Positions 24,938 through 36,559 of a DNA stretch of 64,000 nucleotides are shown here, one piece after another. Below the pieces are notes generated by a model that saw nothing but the letters and a program-made list of their open reading frames with translations, had not been told where the DNA came from and did no database searches. Each line of letters begins with the position of its first letter. Within the stretch, counting starts at the first letter, position 1. A program made the position numbers and the translations under genes. The DNA is from Balaenoptera acutorostrata (lineage: Eukaryota > Chordata > Mammalia > Artiodactyla > Balaenopteridae): contig NC_080081.1 in NCBI RefSeq assembly GCF_949987535.1, forward strand, positions 49,999,153 through 50,063,152, written 5' to 3'.

Positions 24938-25279
24938 TACACACAACCCCCTGTATCTGCCAGGTTCCCATCTGCAGACTCAACCAAATGTGCATCAAAA
25001 ATATTCTGGAAAAAAGAATTCCAGAAAGTTTCAAAAAGCAAAACTTACATTTGCCACATGCCATGCACCTGTTTGCATAGTGGTTATATTGTATTTACAA
25101 TTATTAACATAGCATATACATTGTATTCGGTATTATAAGTACTCCAGAGATGATTTAAAGTGCACTGGAGGATGTGCACAGGTTATAAGTAAATACTGTG
25201 TCACTTTATATGAGATTTGAACATCTTCAGACTTGAGTATCTGGAACTAATACCCCATAGATATCGAGGGACAACTGTA
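24938..25279 (+). mobile_element. Tigger-type DNA transposon remnant (MER8-like, Tc1/mariner)
   Basis: A non-autonomous cut-and-paste element. It starts CACACAACCCCCTGTATCTG and ends ATATCGAGGGACAACTG; these are the two inverted ends of the CAGTNGNCCCTCCGTATC family. Inside are the typical TAAGTACTCCAGAGATGATT and GATGTGCACAGGTTATAAGT. TA dinucleotides at 24,938-24,939 and 25,278-25,279 are the expected target duplication. No transposase coding is left. The precise family name is from memory. Confidence 0.8.
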
Positions 25280-25648
25280 GTTTCTTAGTTCAGGCTTCTG
25301 AAACAAGACACCATGGACTGAGTGGCTTAAAAAACAGATTTTTGTTTCTCATAGTTCTGGAGGCTGGGAAGTCCCAGATCTGTGCTGGCATGGTAAGGTT
25401 CTGATTAGAGCTCTCTTCTCTGTGGGCAGAGAGAGAAAAGAGAGAAAGAAAGAGACAGAGAGAGAGAAAGAGAAAGAGAGAGAAAGCTCTCTCAGGTCTC
25501 TTCTTACAAGGGCACTCATTCCACTATGAGGGCTCCAGTTTCTTGATCTAATTACCTTCCAAAGGTCCAATCTCCAAGTACCATCCCACAAGGTATTTGA
25601 TTTTCGACATATGCATTTTGGGGGGACACAAACATGCAATTTATAACA
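25280..25648 (-). mobile_element. MaLR LTR (MLT1/MST-like), antisense, with GA-rich expansion
   Basis: On the plus strand it reads, inverted, the 3' to 5' order of a MaLR solo LTR: GTTTCTTAGTTCAGGCTTCT, ATGGACTGAGTGGCTTAAAA, TCATAGTTCTGGAGGCTGGG, GGGCACTCATTCCACTATGA, TCTAATTACCTTCCAAAGGT and GCATTTTGGGGGGACACAAA. The central part has expanded into a GA-rich tract (25,428-25,490). No retroviral genes remain; this is a solo LTR tens of millions of years old. It interrupts an L2, and a Tigger element abuts it. Confidence 0.88.
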
Positions 25649-25692
25649 GATATTCAGTAAATAATTGTTATAATTGTTGAATGAAGGAATTT
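25648..25692 (+). repeat. L2 LINE 3' tail, second part
   Basis: The sequence GATATTCAGTAAATAATTGT followed by TTGTTGAATGAAGG is the characteristic L2 end (GTGCTCAATAAATGTTTGTTGAATGAATG). It continues the L2 interrupted at 24,936. Confidence 0.8.
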
Positions 25693-25840
25693 TAAAAAAA
25701 TATAATAAGGAACTATTTTTATTTAATTATTCTTTAAGATTCAGGTCCAAAAATTGTTTTTTATGATGTGTAACTTCTGTGTATAATCTGGGACTTTTAG
25801 AATAGTATTCGTTAAAAGAAACCTGTTCATGGGTATTGTT

Positions 25841-25842
<2 letters not shown>

Positions 25843-25891
<49 letters not shown>
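25843..25891. repeat. (TA)n microsatellite
   Basis: About 24 TA units, ending in TACATTTAAAA. Confidence 0.97.
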
Positions 25892-25895
<4 letters not shown>

Positions 25896-26839
25896 TTAAA
25901 ATTTTGGTGGTCTGCTATTAGTTGATAACTACTTTATATAATTCAAGTGGCAAGACAAGAAGCACTAATAAAACATCAGCCTTAGAAAACCACAGCAAAA
26001 CAGGTCCTATAGGAAAGCTTGTGATTATGTGAAAGTGAGAAACGGAGTTAGCTAAACTCTAGCTTAATATGATTAGGTGGCACTGAGATAGTCCCTGAGG
26101 AGTAAAGTAATTACAAAAGAATCAGCAATTCCCTACTTCAGAAAAACAGAAGAAATTGCTAACATTGTTGGTATAGGTAAATTAATGGAGTAATTCTACC
26201 TTAAATTTCCGGGAAAATTATAAATTTATCTCTTCTTCCAGAATATTAACTGAAACTTTCCTCATTTTAGGACTGTTCCAAGTGAGGAAGGAATTCCTAT
26301 TTCAGCCATCAATATTTATGCATTGGCTTTTCTCTGAGTGCTTATATTGTAGCCCTGTGAGCTTAACATATGATAATGTAAAGCAGAGGAAGAACTTGCT
26401 TCGCTCTCTGCATGGTCCTGTTCAAGTCATTCAAGTTATTAAACTGAATATGCAAACAGTTGGGCTTTGTCGCTTCCCCTGAACATTCAGGTTTTTGAGC
26501 TAATGATGACTTGATAAGCAGATTCTTTCCAACCACGGAATCCTATCCATCAGGTACATCTACATTTTTACCTTACTGTCTCCTGAAAATGCTGTTCCTC
26601 TGCCTAACTCGATGAAGCTGACCTGTTAAAATGGTAGCAGACAACGGATGCTCTTCTTACTCTTTGCTGAGATTCTTTTAATCTTTAAGTTAACATGACA
26701 CAACTTAGTTTGCATCTGTTTTCCAGTGAATTTTTGTAGTAATTATTACTATATTATTTTCTTCCTCCAGTTATATCACAAGACTTTTAAAAGCAGAATT
26801 TATCTCCTGTGTTTCCTCTATATTCTTTAAGTATCAGTC
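25892..26839. other. Unassigned DNA, likely unique
   Basis: No repeat was recognised and the composition is near normal between 26,270 and 26,700. A 66-codon plus-strand frame (26,282-26,482) is open but shows no motif; I do not call it coding. Confidence 0.45.
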
Positions 26840-27180
26840 AAAAGATATATATATATATTTTTTAATTTTTTTATAGCTACTTTATTTATTTATTTATTAT
26901 TTATTTTTGACTGTGTTGGGTCTTCGGTTCGTGCGAGGGCTTTCTCTAGTTGCGGCAAGCGGGGGCCACTCTTCATCGCGGTGCGCGGGCCTTTCACTAT
27001 CGCGGCCCCTCCCGTTGCGGGGCACAGGCTCCAGACGCGCAGACTCAGTAGTTGTGGCTCACGGGCCCAGCTGCTCCGTGGCATGTGAGATCTTCCCAGA
27101 CCAGGGCTCGAACCTGTGTCCCCTGCATTAACAGGCAGATTCTCAACCACTGCGCCACCAGGGAAGCCCAAAAGATATAT
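26840..27180 (-). mobile_element. CHR-type SINE, copy 3 (antisense), A and B boxes intact
   Basis: The body is 26,851-27,169, with the T-rich tail on the left and the head (GGGAAGCCC) at the right. The Pol III B box GGTTCGAGCCC (as GGGCTCGAACC, 27,104-27,114) and A box TGGCGCAGTGG (as CCACTGCGCCA, 27,148-27,158) are both unmutated, and CpG sites such as GCGGTGCGCGGGCC remain. Exact duplication AAAAGATATAT is at 26,840-26,850 and 27,170-27,180. It is among the youngest insertions in the window. Confidence 0.97.
27104..27158 (-). promoter_or_regulatory. Internal Pol III promoter boxes of SINE copy 3
   Basis: The B box (GGTTCGAGCCC) and A box (TGGCGCAGTGG) of the tRNA-like head lie about 34 bp apart and match the tRNA-type consensus without change. 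This would allow TFIIIC binding; whether the copy is transcribed cannot be told from sequence. Confidence 0.75.
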
Positions 27181-27659
27181 TTTTTAAATTGATACGTTTT
27201 GACTGCTACTTGAAGTATTTCTTAAAGCATATGATTTCACACAAAAGTATGCATATGCTGATATTCAAAGGGTGAAATAATGAACTTATACAACACCCCA
27301 AAATCTCCTTCATACTTCCATGGTAATTTTTATTCTATATTTTGTATCTGTTATTAGTGAAACAATTTGCTTAGCTTTGATGCCAGTTTCCTGGTTAAGA
27401 TCTTCATGATAGTCCTAGCTGGTTTTCCAGATTGTAATTTCCATACTCTCTATTATGTCTTTCCTTAGCCATATGGATTTATTTTTCTACAAACATATTT
27501 TAATCAAGCATATAGCTGATAAAAACACTGGATGTCATTGTAAATGGACTAATGTTTAAATTCCACATTCCGTGTTTGAATTTGACCTACCTTGCAGATC
27601 TTACCTACAACTACTATTCTTTGTTAGGTTCTCCTTAAATAAGAATACATATTTTTCCC
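27181..27659. other. AT-rich DNA, no gene seen
   Basis: No repeat or coding frame was recognised. Confidence 0.5.
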
Positions 27660-28040
27660 CATTAAATTCTTTACCTTCTTGCTTTTTATGTGCTAATTTT
27701 GCCAATCCTTCTCCATGAAATGTATGATTTTCTTTCTCTGTGAAATGAAATACTATTTATACTTCTAAATCCAGCTCAAATAACATTTGCTCCCTGACTG
27801 ATTTTTTTTTTATCCTGCAAGTCACTGTATTCATTTCGTATAATACACAAGCACTACTTTTATTTAAATAGCCACATTTTCCTTCAATATGTTTATTGCA
27901 TCTGTTTTACCTCACCTGTAGTCCTCTATTTCCTTATAAACTAAAAGTATGTCTTATTCCATTTTATATTTGCAGAGGTAAACAAAATAATGTCTTACAG
28001 GTGATGAAAACTCAATAAAAAATAAATGAATTGGTCAATA
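27660..28040 (+). repeat. L2 LINE 3' end
   Basis: L2 landmarks are in order: CTTTACCTTCTTGC, AATCCAGCTCAAATAACATT for CAGCTCAAATGTCACCTCCT, TTGCTCCCTGACTGATT, TTTTACCTCACCTGTAGTCC, TATAAACTAAAAGTATGTCT for the 'actagaatgtaagctcc' region, and the tail ACTCAATAAAAAATAAATGA. It is strongly diverged but collinear. Confidence 0.72.
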
Positions 28041-28639
28041 AATGGCAAAATGAATGAAGGAAGGAGGGAATGATGGGTCTATCTGCATGCCAACATTAGG
28101 AAGACATAGGTGATGGAGAACACCAAATTAGGAGTGTGAAATCAAAACAGTGAAGAAATGAGACTTCACCCAGAGCTGGCCTATTTTGTGAACTTCTTCA
28201 AGACTAGTTAAGTCAGCTTTTCCTGAACTACTGTGAGAATATCTCCATCCTTAAATATTTCCTTTTAAAATTAGATTATTCAAAACACATGGTGTCCCTT
28301 AGCCCTAAATAAACTATTAATTGGGATACATTCATAAAAGGTCTTGTATTGTTAAATTTCTTTTCATGTATACCTATTGTTTATTGGTGACAGTATCTGT
28401 ATCTTTATATTTTTCTCACTCTCATAAAGCTTAATAAATAGACAGGAGAAATTGACTGTTTAATCAGCTTTGTAGACCACTGTAGTTTATATCTAAGCTG
28501 GTAGAACACTTGTATGATGTGTATATTTCTGTGTGTGCTTGTTTCTATTAAAGGTTACGTGGGAAATTCCTTCCAGAATCCCTGCTATGGAACTCTAATT
28601 TCCCTAACTTTTCTCCAAATAAATGTATTATAACAATGT
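28041..28639. other. Unassigned DNA
   Basis: Nothing recognised. There is a short GAAGGAAGGAGGGAATGATG purine patch near 28,055. Confidence 0.45.
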
Positions 28640-28760
28640 ATTCTATACATTGAAACTGATGACTAAATAGGTAAAGTGATTTGACCAAAGTCACACAGTT
28701 ATTAAGTGACAGGACTTTAGAATAAGGTTTTCCCCACCTTATTCTAGATTTCAATCCAGG
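28640..28760 (-). repeat. MIR SINE remnant (antisense)
   Basis: The core GGTAAAGTGATTTGACCAAA, then GTCACACAGTTATTAAGTGA, matches the antisense MIR core GGTTAAGTAACTTGCCCAAG / GTCACACAGCTAGTAAGTGG. The end 'atttcaatccaggctcc' corresponds to TTCGAACCCAGG. Confidence 0.75.
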
Positions 28761-30350
28761 CTCCTTCCTGCTACATCAATTTGGCATCTCCTTAGAGACT
28801 AGGTATTAAAGATCCTATTACATTCCATTAGTTATCAAAACATATTTAAGCTTTGTTCACTTCTGAAAAACAGTCTGCTTTCATTTCAAACTGAAAAACT
28901 AGAAAGAAAAAAGCAAGGGGATTTTTAAAATTTCCTAACACTCTGAGCTACTAGTTCGCTTCTAAAACCACAGTCATCTTGATAGTATTCATATGATATA
29001 CTGTGGCAGTAAATTGAACTTCAATTGACCCATGATGTTAACCCATGTTGTGGGGCTGGCAGGAAGATCTGAGGTGCTGGTAAATAATTTGAGGTGTACC
29101 AGACGCTTCTGTGAGTTGAAACATCCTCATAGTTTTGCAGTTGTCACTGCAGACTTAAAGTAGAAATATCAGGAGTAAAAACATAATGTATACTTTGACA
29201 ATATCTTAATATTTTAAAATTAAAATGAAGCCTGAATCAAAGCAAATGCAAAAAAACCAAAAAATCAAATCAATATATTAAGTCATATGCTACTAAAGTA
29301 CCATTTCAATTCTGAAATCACATAACTTAACAATGGAAACATATTTCTCCAACTGGAATTATCCTGCCCAGTTTTGTAACATTTGGTGATAGGAAATCAC
29401 CTTACAAAATACAAGTGTTTACCCTCAGGATTTCCTCTTCAGTACACCAGACAATTTGCATTACACCTACTCTTCCTCCCATTGAGCAAACGAGCCAATA
29501 AGGTGCAGTAAGTAAAGAGAAGAGGAAAGAAATAAAGGAAGAAAGTCATTTTTGCCAGCTGTGTAGGAGAACAAGTAAAGGCTATGTTATTTCACTCAGC
29601 ACAAAAGATCCCTGAATTTCTTTTTCCACCACAGAGCAGCAGGTTTTCCCTCCTCCCTAGCCATCGAACCAACAATACTTCAGAGATAGCTCAGTTCTTT
29701 CGCTTTTAGTATCTGTTAAAATGTAGAATTGAAAGCACACTATAGAGCTTTGATTTTGCATTTTTTTTTCCTCCTCATAGAAACAAAAACCTAAAAGGAA
29801 GTCCAGGCTCTTCTAAAGGGATCCTGAAACCACAAGGAAAAGTCAGGATTCAAAGGACAAAGCATTGTCTAGGCATCCTATTATCTTGGACAATGTTATG
29901 TTCACCAAGAACTTCAGAGACCCCTGAGGATGCTTATGTAAATTACCTCATCATATGTGAGAAATCTAGCATTATCCATGCCATTTAAATAAGCACGTGA
30001 GGAGCTCAAAGGGGACGATGTGGTTAGCAAATGGTACACTGTGTCAATAGACCAGGAAAAATGTTAAACCTTAAGTGAAAATAAACCCAACCCCAAAGAT
30101 TAATGACTGTGCCAAAGTTAAAACTGGATGAGAAAAAACATAATATGTAAATGTGACACAATTTATACAGTCAACTCTTTTAGAATTCCGGAAATATGGG
30201 TTCAACAAGGAGATTTATTCATAAATACTATAATGTTTTGAATTGTACTTGAAGAGACTATTGGTTTATCAAAGAACATACTGTGAAGGAGAAAGACTTT
30301 GTATGCAGAGAGTAGAAAATAAATCATCATCCTGACAATACTAGGAAGTG

Positions 30351-30353
<3 letters not shown>

Positions 30354-30384
<31 letters not shown>
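30354..30384. repeat. (TG)n microsatellite
   Basis: About 15 TG units ended by TTTTGTCTCC. Confidence 0.97.
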
Positions 30385-30387
<3 letters not shown>

Positions 30388-31347
30388 GTCTCCTTTGACT
30401 TTAATTAATCTCTCTCTCTGGACTTCTGTGAGCTGGAAAAAAGGTTTTATTTTTGTTTTTGGAGCTTGCTTGCCAGATGGGGTTCTTTGAACTATATCAC
30501 TGCTCTAACTCTGCCAACCACAGCATTCATAGCTGAGGATTTTAATTTGTTTTACAACTAGACAAAAGCAGAACAAGAAACGATGTGGGCAGTGGAGTGG
30601 AGAGGTGAGGGTCAATCCTGAGGACACAGATGGCTATTAGTAAGGTAGGCAAACAATGCCCACCTCTTTCTATTCCTTCCTTCTAATTATTATAAAAGAT
30701 GCCTGCCAGCTGAAGCTGAATTATTTTTTTGTCCTTTAACCGTTTACCATTATCTCTAAAATGATAATAATATAATCAGAAACTTGATTTTTCTTCACAT
30801 TACTTTTTTTCACAACATACAGTGCTGTACCTCGCCCATAGGACTTGATGTATACAATTGGCTGCATTGGTTTAAATTTAAATGTGGTCAATTTAAGGCA
30901 AGCTGTCTTGTTTAAGGGACTACATATTGGGCAAGGCAGGTTGAAGGCCATTTGAAAACACTTTTAAACAACATGAAGAATAATTAATAGATTTAATTCT
31001 GAAATGATTCACTTCATTGAAACTTATTGTTTGCATAACTATTCAAGGACTCAATTCACACTACAAGGCACTAGGGATTCCTACTGATACCTTCCTCTCC
31101 CTACCACCCGCTGTCCCCTTGTTTCATAAATGTTAGCTCAATAATGACATTCCATTTTCTCTCTGAATTAGGGAAACATATGAGAAAAGCACGAGGGAAG
31201 GCAAGACAGTTGAATGAAATTAAGAAATTAAGAAAACACTTTCTCTTTAGATTTGATTTTCCGTAGTACCTTATATTGAGAAGTAATTAACAAAGGGGAC
31301 TTTAGTTTCATAGCTGGACACTGGCCAAAGCAAAGAACAGTAGTGTT

Positions 31348-31405
31348 TTCTTTCTTTCCTTTCTTTCTTTTTCTTCTTTCTTGCTTCTTTTTTCTTCTTC
31401 TTTCA
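31348..31405. repeat. CT-rich (TTTC)n low-complexity tract
   Basis: An almost pure pyrimidine strand (TTTC/TTC units) of nearly 60 bp. The minus-strand frame across it encodes Lys/Glu/Arg runs, an artefact of the repeat. Confidence 0.9.
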
Positions 31406-31540
31406 TCAGACATTTACTGATGATGAGTCTACTATGTACCACATAACATAAAAGGTTTTAAATATACTGATATTTAAATATTTACTTGAATACTTAAATA
31501 TCCTGTTTTGAGTTTAAAATTCTGCCAAATAAAGTAACTC

Positions 31541-31885
31541 AAAGAGTCAGTGCCAGGGCTTCCCTGATTGCACAGTGGTTGAGAATCCTCCTGCCAATGC
31601 AGAGGACATGGGTTCAATCCCTGGTCCAGGAAGATCCCACATGCCACAGAGCAACTAAGCCTGTGTGCCACAACTACTGAACCTGCGTGCCACAACTACT
31701 GAAGCCCATGCACCTAGAGCCAGTGTTCCACAACAAGTGAAGCAATGAGAAGCCCACACATTGCAACGAAGAGTAACCCCCTCTCACAGCAACTAGAGAA
31801 AGCCCACGTGCAGCAAAGAAGACCCAACGCAGCCAAAAATAAATAAATAAAATAAATAAATTTATTAAAAAAAGAGTCAGCGCCA
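31541..31885 (+). mobile_element. Older CHR-type SINE, copy 4, with internal 16-bp duplication
   Basis: The body (31,556-31,870) starts GGGCTTCCCTGATTGCACAG and ends ACCCAACGCAGCCAAAAATA plus an (AAAT)n tail. The unit GTGCCACAACTACTGA occurs twice, at 31,665-31,680 and 31,687-31,702, a structure of the longer, older CHR subfamily that the other copies lack. CpG sites are mostly lost and the B box is GGTTCAATCCC. Duplications AAAGAGTCAGTGCCA (31,541-31,555) and AAAGAGTCAGCGCCA (31,871-31,885) differ at one base. Confidence 0.95.
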
Positions 31886-33844
31886 AAGACTAAAACAGTC
31901 ATGAATCTAAATTTACTATATGCATTATTTACTATAAACTAAATGTTAATTAGTATTGTATTAAGAGAAAAGAAAACATTACTCATTGATCAATGATTCT
32001 AATGTTATCTGTGATTTTAACAGAGGTAAAGATGTAGCAGTTAAAAGCATCCCAGAAGCCAATGAACGTCAGTCTGTGTACTGAAGTAGAGTATACCATA
32101 ACTTTGATAACTATCTGTCTATATGAGACTCTTTTCCAATATTTTATTATAAACATTATGAACATACTACAGATTTGATAGAAATGTACAGTGAATAAAC
32201 ATATAATCACCATCTAGATTCTAAAATTGTAAATATTTTAATTTGTTTGCTTTAGATGTTCTTTTAAAGTGTGACTTTTGGCTTGAAATAAAATAGTAAG
32301 ATGCATAGACAACTAATCACATCAAAAGCAATTCTATAGCCATATCAGGCCATCATTATTTTACAGAAACTCTAATGGAATCAATGACATCTTAGTTCAG
32401 AATTGAATGACGGTTTCACATAAGAGGTAATATTCAAAATTTTGTGCCCATTGGAATCAAATCATTATAGAGAAACACTGCATGTTAAAGTGAAAAAACA
32501 TTTTAAACTGTTTTGGCATATGAATGCAGAAACTAAATTAATAATGTTTGTTCCCATTTTGATTAAGATTTCATTATGTGCTGTGGAGGCAAATCCTTCA
32601 AATCAAATTAAAGTAAATTAAAATAAATAGTTCAATGGAAATAAATGAGTTTTTTTATATACACACTATGATTGTCTCCCAAACTATTATCAACAGAGAA
32701 ATTATATTTAAAATTATTTAAATCTTTGTAAATGCCATTTATACTTGCTACTCTTATACTTTGCAAATATTAGTTTAATGTCACACAAAAGAATTGTGAA
32801 AAAGCATGTAGTTTTATGTCCTGGAACAGATGCCTGGGAATTTGCAGAGTTGCATTCTAAACAGTGATCTATGAGATTCTGGTTATGCAAACCTCTGGGC
32901 ATCAGATTACTTACTGATTTTTCTTTTACCTTTAAGAGAGAGAGAGTGATTGTGTGTGTGCGTGTGTGTGTGCGTGAGAGAGAGAGAGTAAAAGGAATTC
33001 TCTCTGATTTTCCTGTAGTTGGTACTTGAATTGCTTCTCCAGATGGTTACAAATTTACAAAGATAGGGAGGATTTGGAATTTTCCATAGAAGTTATGGGG
33101 ATTGCTTAACTAGGGTAAGTAGTCTTTTATTATCCTTACCTAAGCTTTACTAAAGGAAAATTCCCAAAGCCAGCACAGGTCTCTTCCAAGTGCTCTTTTT
33201 ATTCACAGGATCTCACACAGCATTAGTTTGGTAAAGGTTAACTCATTTTTAAACCGTAGTCTTGATCTGCTCCAACTCTATCATCCATATCTTACAAACC
33301 CAGACCTTGAGCCCCCACTGGTTAGAAATGGAATTCCAAGTCCCTGTGCCTCTGATTCAGCCCTTTTATTTAAACTTATGTTACAATCCCTTCACTCTCT
33401 TATCTCAATTCCCAATATAAATAAAAATGTTTTCTAATAGAAATGTCTGTACTATTTTTCTCATCAGTACTAATAGATATGTTTTTCATGTAGATCCATT
33501 AATTGATCCTGTATCACTCCTTATACCAGCAACACTGAGGCTTGCCGATAACCTGAAGATAAACAGATAAACAGCACTACAAAAGTTAAACAGATTATAT
33601 ATCAAAACATGGAAACCATTATATACCTTCTGGACCTGGAAATCCTATTCTAGAATTGTCTCAAGATGGCTGCAGATGTGATCTTCATTGATCATGTTGG
33701 GAAGACAGTGTAGTGAGAACAAACAAGAAAAACAGCAGTATTGTTCACCCATGGGACCCAATGCCCAAAGGATCTCATAGTCCAAAAGAATTCTCATTTT
33801 CTATATGCAGAACAAGAATGACAACACAAATATCCAATACTGAC
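31886..33844. other. Unassigned DNA
   Basis: No gene was recognised. A compound (GA)n-(GT)n-(GA)n tract is at 32,935-32,988. The text near 32,825-32,880 faintly recalls a MER5-type element but is too short to call. A 69-codon plus-strand frame at 33,228-33,437 has no family feature. Confidence 0.45.
32935..32988. repeat. Compound (AG)n(TG)n(AG)n microsatellite
   Basis: AG units, then TG/CG units, then AG units again, about 54 bp in all. Confidence 0.93.
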
Positions 33845-34065
33845 ATAATACTTACATGAAGCAGGTCATTTTTTTAAGTGCTTTACACGTATTAACTCAT
33901 AAAATGTTCAAAAAACTCTCTACTGAAACATGTTGCAGTAGAGAAATTAATTACAGACAGGTTAAGTAATTTGCCCAGTTAAGGTCACATGGTTAAGAAA
34001 TTGGAGGTCCCAGGATTTGAACCAAAGCAATTTGCTTCAGAATCCTTGCCCCTAACTACTTTAAG
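33845..34065 (-). repeat. MIR SINE (antisense), nearly full length
   Basis: Reading the plus strand, AAGTGCTTTACACGTATTAA matches the MIR antisense AAGCGCTTTACATGTATTAA, followed by CTCATAAAATGTTC, ACAGACAGGTTAAGTAATTT, GCCCAGTTAAGGTCACATGG, 'ggtcccaggatttgaaccaa' and CTTGCCCCTAACTACTTTAA. Order and spacing fit the whole element. Confidence 0.88.
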
Positions 34066-34550
34066 AATATATTTAAAATTCTGATCTTTTGGTTTCCCTA
34101 GTAGAGTTTTGCTAAATTTCCTGACCCATGGTATTTAGATCTTTTCATATTTGTCTTGCCTAGTACCATTGCTCATTTTTGTCACTTAACTGCTGCCATG
34201 TTTAAACCCTCTTCAATGTCATCCATTTACAAATACATTTAACAATAATATATATTACAAGTCTCAGTTATTACTGATGTTCTGGGAATCAGATTTCTAC
34301 TGCTTTAAGAAGCTATGGATTCCATTTTGAGGCAAATAGAATGTCTCACTTTTATAACAAAAGTAAATGACCTGTTATTCAGAGTGTTTCTGATACAAAA
34401 GGACTGTCAACAATCAATGAATGATATTGGGCAACACAACACCTTCTCCAAATATTTATTTTTAAGATCACAATAAGCAAATAGATTAAGAATAAAAAAT
34501 CCTTTCAGTCTTACACACTTGTGTATTAATTTAGTCATACTCATGTTGTC
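34066..34550. other. Unassigned DNA
   Basis: No gene or repeat was recognised. Confidence 0.45.
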
Positions 34551-34896
34551 AGTGGATTTTAGTATTTTTTTTTTAACATCTTTATTGGAGTATAATTGCT
34601 TTACAATGGTGTGTTACTTTCTGCTTTATAACAAAATGAATCAGCTATACATATACATATATCCCCATATCTCTTCCCTCTTGCGTCTCCCTCCCTCCCA
34701 CCCTCCCTATACCACCCCTCTAGGTGGTCACAAAGCACAGAGCTGATCTCCCTGTTCTATGTGGCTGCTTCCCACTAGCTATCGGTTTTACATTTGGTAG
34801 TGTATATATGTACACGCCACTCTCTCACTTTGTCCCAGGTTACCCTTCCCCTTCCCCATGTCCTCAAGTCCATTCTCTAGTAAGTTTATTTAGCAT
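34551..34896 (-). mobile_element. 5'-truncated L1 3' end (antisense)
   Basis: The insert (about 34,566-34,882) starts at the left with T-rich tail and AACATCTTTATTGGAGTATA, the reverse of the L1 end TATACTCCAATAAAGATG. It continues through CCCTCTTGCGTCTCCCTCCC, CACAAAGCACAGAGCTGATC and CCTTCCCCATGTCCTCAAGT, stopping at CTCTAGTA. The flanks AGTGGATTTTAGTAT and AGTTTATTTAGCAT are a probable but imperfect duplication. Frames through it encode only translated 3' UTR. Confidence 0.92.
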
Positions 34897-35719
34897 CCTC
34901 AAAAAGCCCTCCATCAATTACAAGAAAAAAAAAAGTAAGAAAAAGCAACACAACTTTAATATTGCTAAATATATTCCAAAATAGTCCCTAAATGTCAAAA
35001 TAGAGGCAGTTACATAACCAAAAGCATATGGATTGCTACTTGGCAGCATTTATTCCAACTTCATAACATTCTCTAGGTCTCTGAAACCCACATCTGGAAT
35101 GTGAAGTTAAATCCTCTCCAGAGAACACAGGTGTGGTTGAAATCCTGATTCCGTGTCCATCCCTCTTGCTGACTTCACCTTATCACAGCAGTAACAGTTC
35201 AGGAGCTGCTATCATCCATTACCTTCATAACACAACCTTAGAAAGATGGCCAAATATTTTCCAAAGTAAGCAAACCAGAAAAAACAGAAAATTAGTGGTT
35301 AACGAATCCACTAGGATTCAGTGAAATGACTTAATATGACAATATTTATTAGGAGTTCCATTAGTTAGATAAATGCTTCTTACTAAATCCAGTAATCAAT
35401 TACACTTCAATGACATGGGAAAAAAAAAAAAAAAAAAAAACAGGGTTTATGTATCCCTCTTCTAAAAAAGAAAATAAAACATAGAGATAAAACTGTGATT
35501 GAGTCTTTAGGAGGAGGAATTGAATCACACCTACAGAAGCTAATTGAATTTTTATGGGGTTATTCAGTTTGTCCATGTGAAGGTGCAAATTCACGTTCAC
35601 TTTGAGACAAGCCGTTGAACTTTCTTATGCTCCAAGGTGTGTGTATAACTTGTGAAAATGTATCTACCAGGGCAAAGATCATTTAAATATCAAGTTATTC
35701 ATATTTGCTGAAATGTTTT
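34897..35719. other. Unassigned DNA
   Basis: No gene or dispersed repeat was recognised. There is an A-run of about 20 at 35,420-35,440. Confidence 0.45.
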
Positions 35720-36559
35720 CAAACTGTTGTTTGTTTGTTTTTTTTAACTTTTTATTTTATATCAGAGTAGAGATGATTAACAATGTTGTGATAGTTTCAG
35801 GTACAAAGCAAAGGGACTCAGCCATATATATACATGTATCCATTCTCCCACAAACTCCCCTCCCATCCAGGCTGCCACACAACATTAAGCAGAGTTTCCT
35901 GTGCTATACAGTAGGTCCTTGTTGGTTAACCATTTTAAATATAGCACTGTGTATATGTCAATCCCAAAGTCCCTAACTATATCCCTTCCCCCTACCCTTC
36001 CCCCCTGGTAACCATAAGTTCATTCTCTAGGTCTAAGGGTCTTTTTCTGTTTTGTAAATAAGTTCATTGGTATCATTTCTTTTATATTCCTCATATAAGT
36101 GATATCATACGATATTTCTCTTTCTCTGTCTGACTTCGAAGTAGGTCTTTATGGGCCAATTTTGTCTTGTTTACTTGTGTTTCTCTGGTCTTTATTTATT
36201 TTTTAAACATTTTTATTGGAGTATAATTGCTTTATAATGGTGTGTTTGTTAGTTTCTGCTTTTTAACAACGTGAATCAGCTATACATATACATATATCCC
36301 CATATCTCTTCCTTCTTGCGTCTCCCTCCCACCCTCCCTATCTCACTCCTCCAGGTAGTCACAAAGCACCGAGCTGATCTCCCTGTGCTATGTGGCTGCT
36401 TCCCACTAGCTATCTATTTTACATTTGGTAGTGTATATATGTCGATGCCAATCTCTTACTTCGTCCCAGCTTACCCTTCCCCTTCCCCATGTCCTCAAGT
36501 CCATTCTCTACGTCTGCGTCTTTATTCCTGTCCTGCCCCTAGGTTCTTCAGAACTTTTT

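Larger units (their letters stand above)
28761..31540. other. Longest repeat-poor stretch of the window
   Basis: Apart from simple repeats, no transposable element or gene was recognised in about 2.8 kb, and composition is comparatively balanced around 28,960-29,200, 29,440-29,960 and 30,480-30,960. This could be unique sequence holding regulatory elements. Predicted frames are short and on both strands. CT-rich (TTTC)n sequence lies at 31,348-31,405. Confidence 0.45.
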
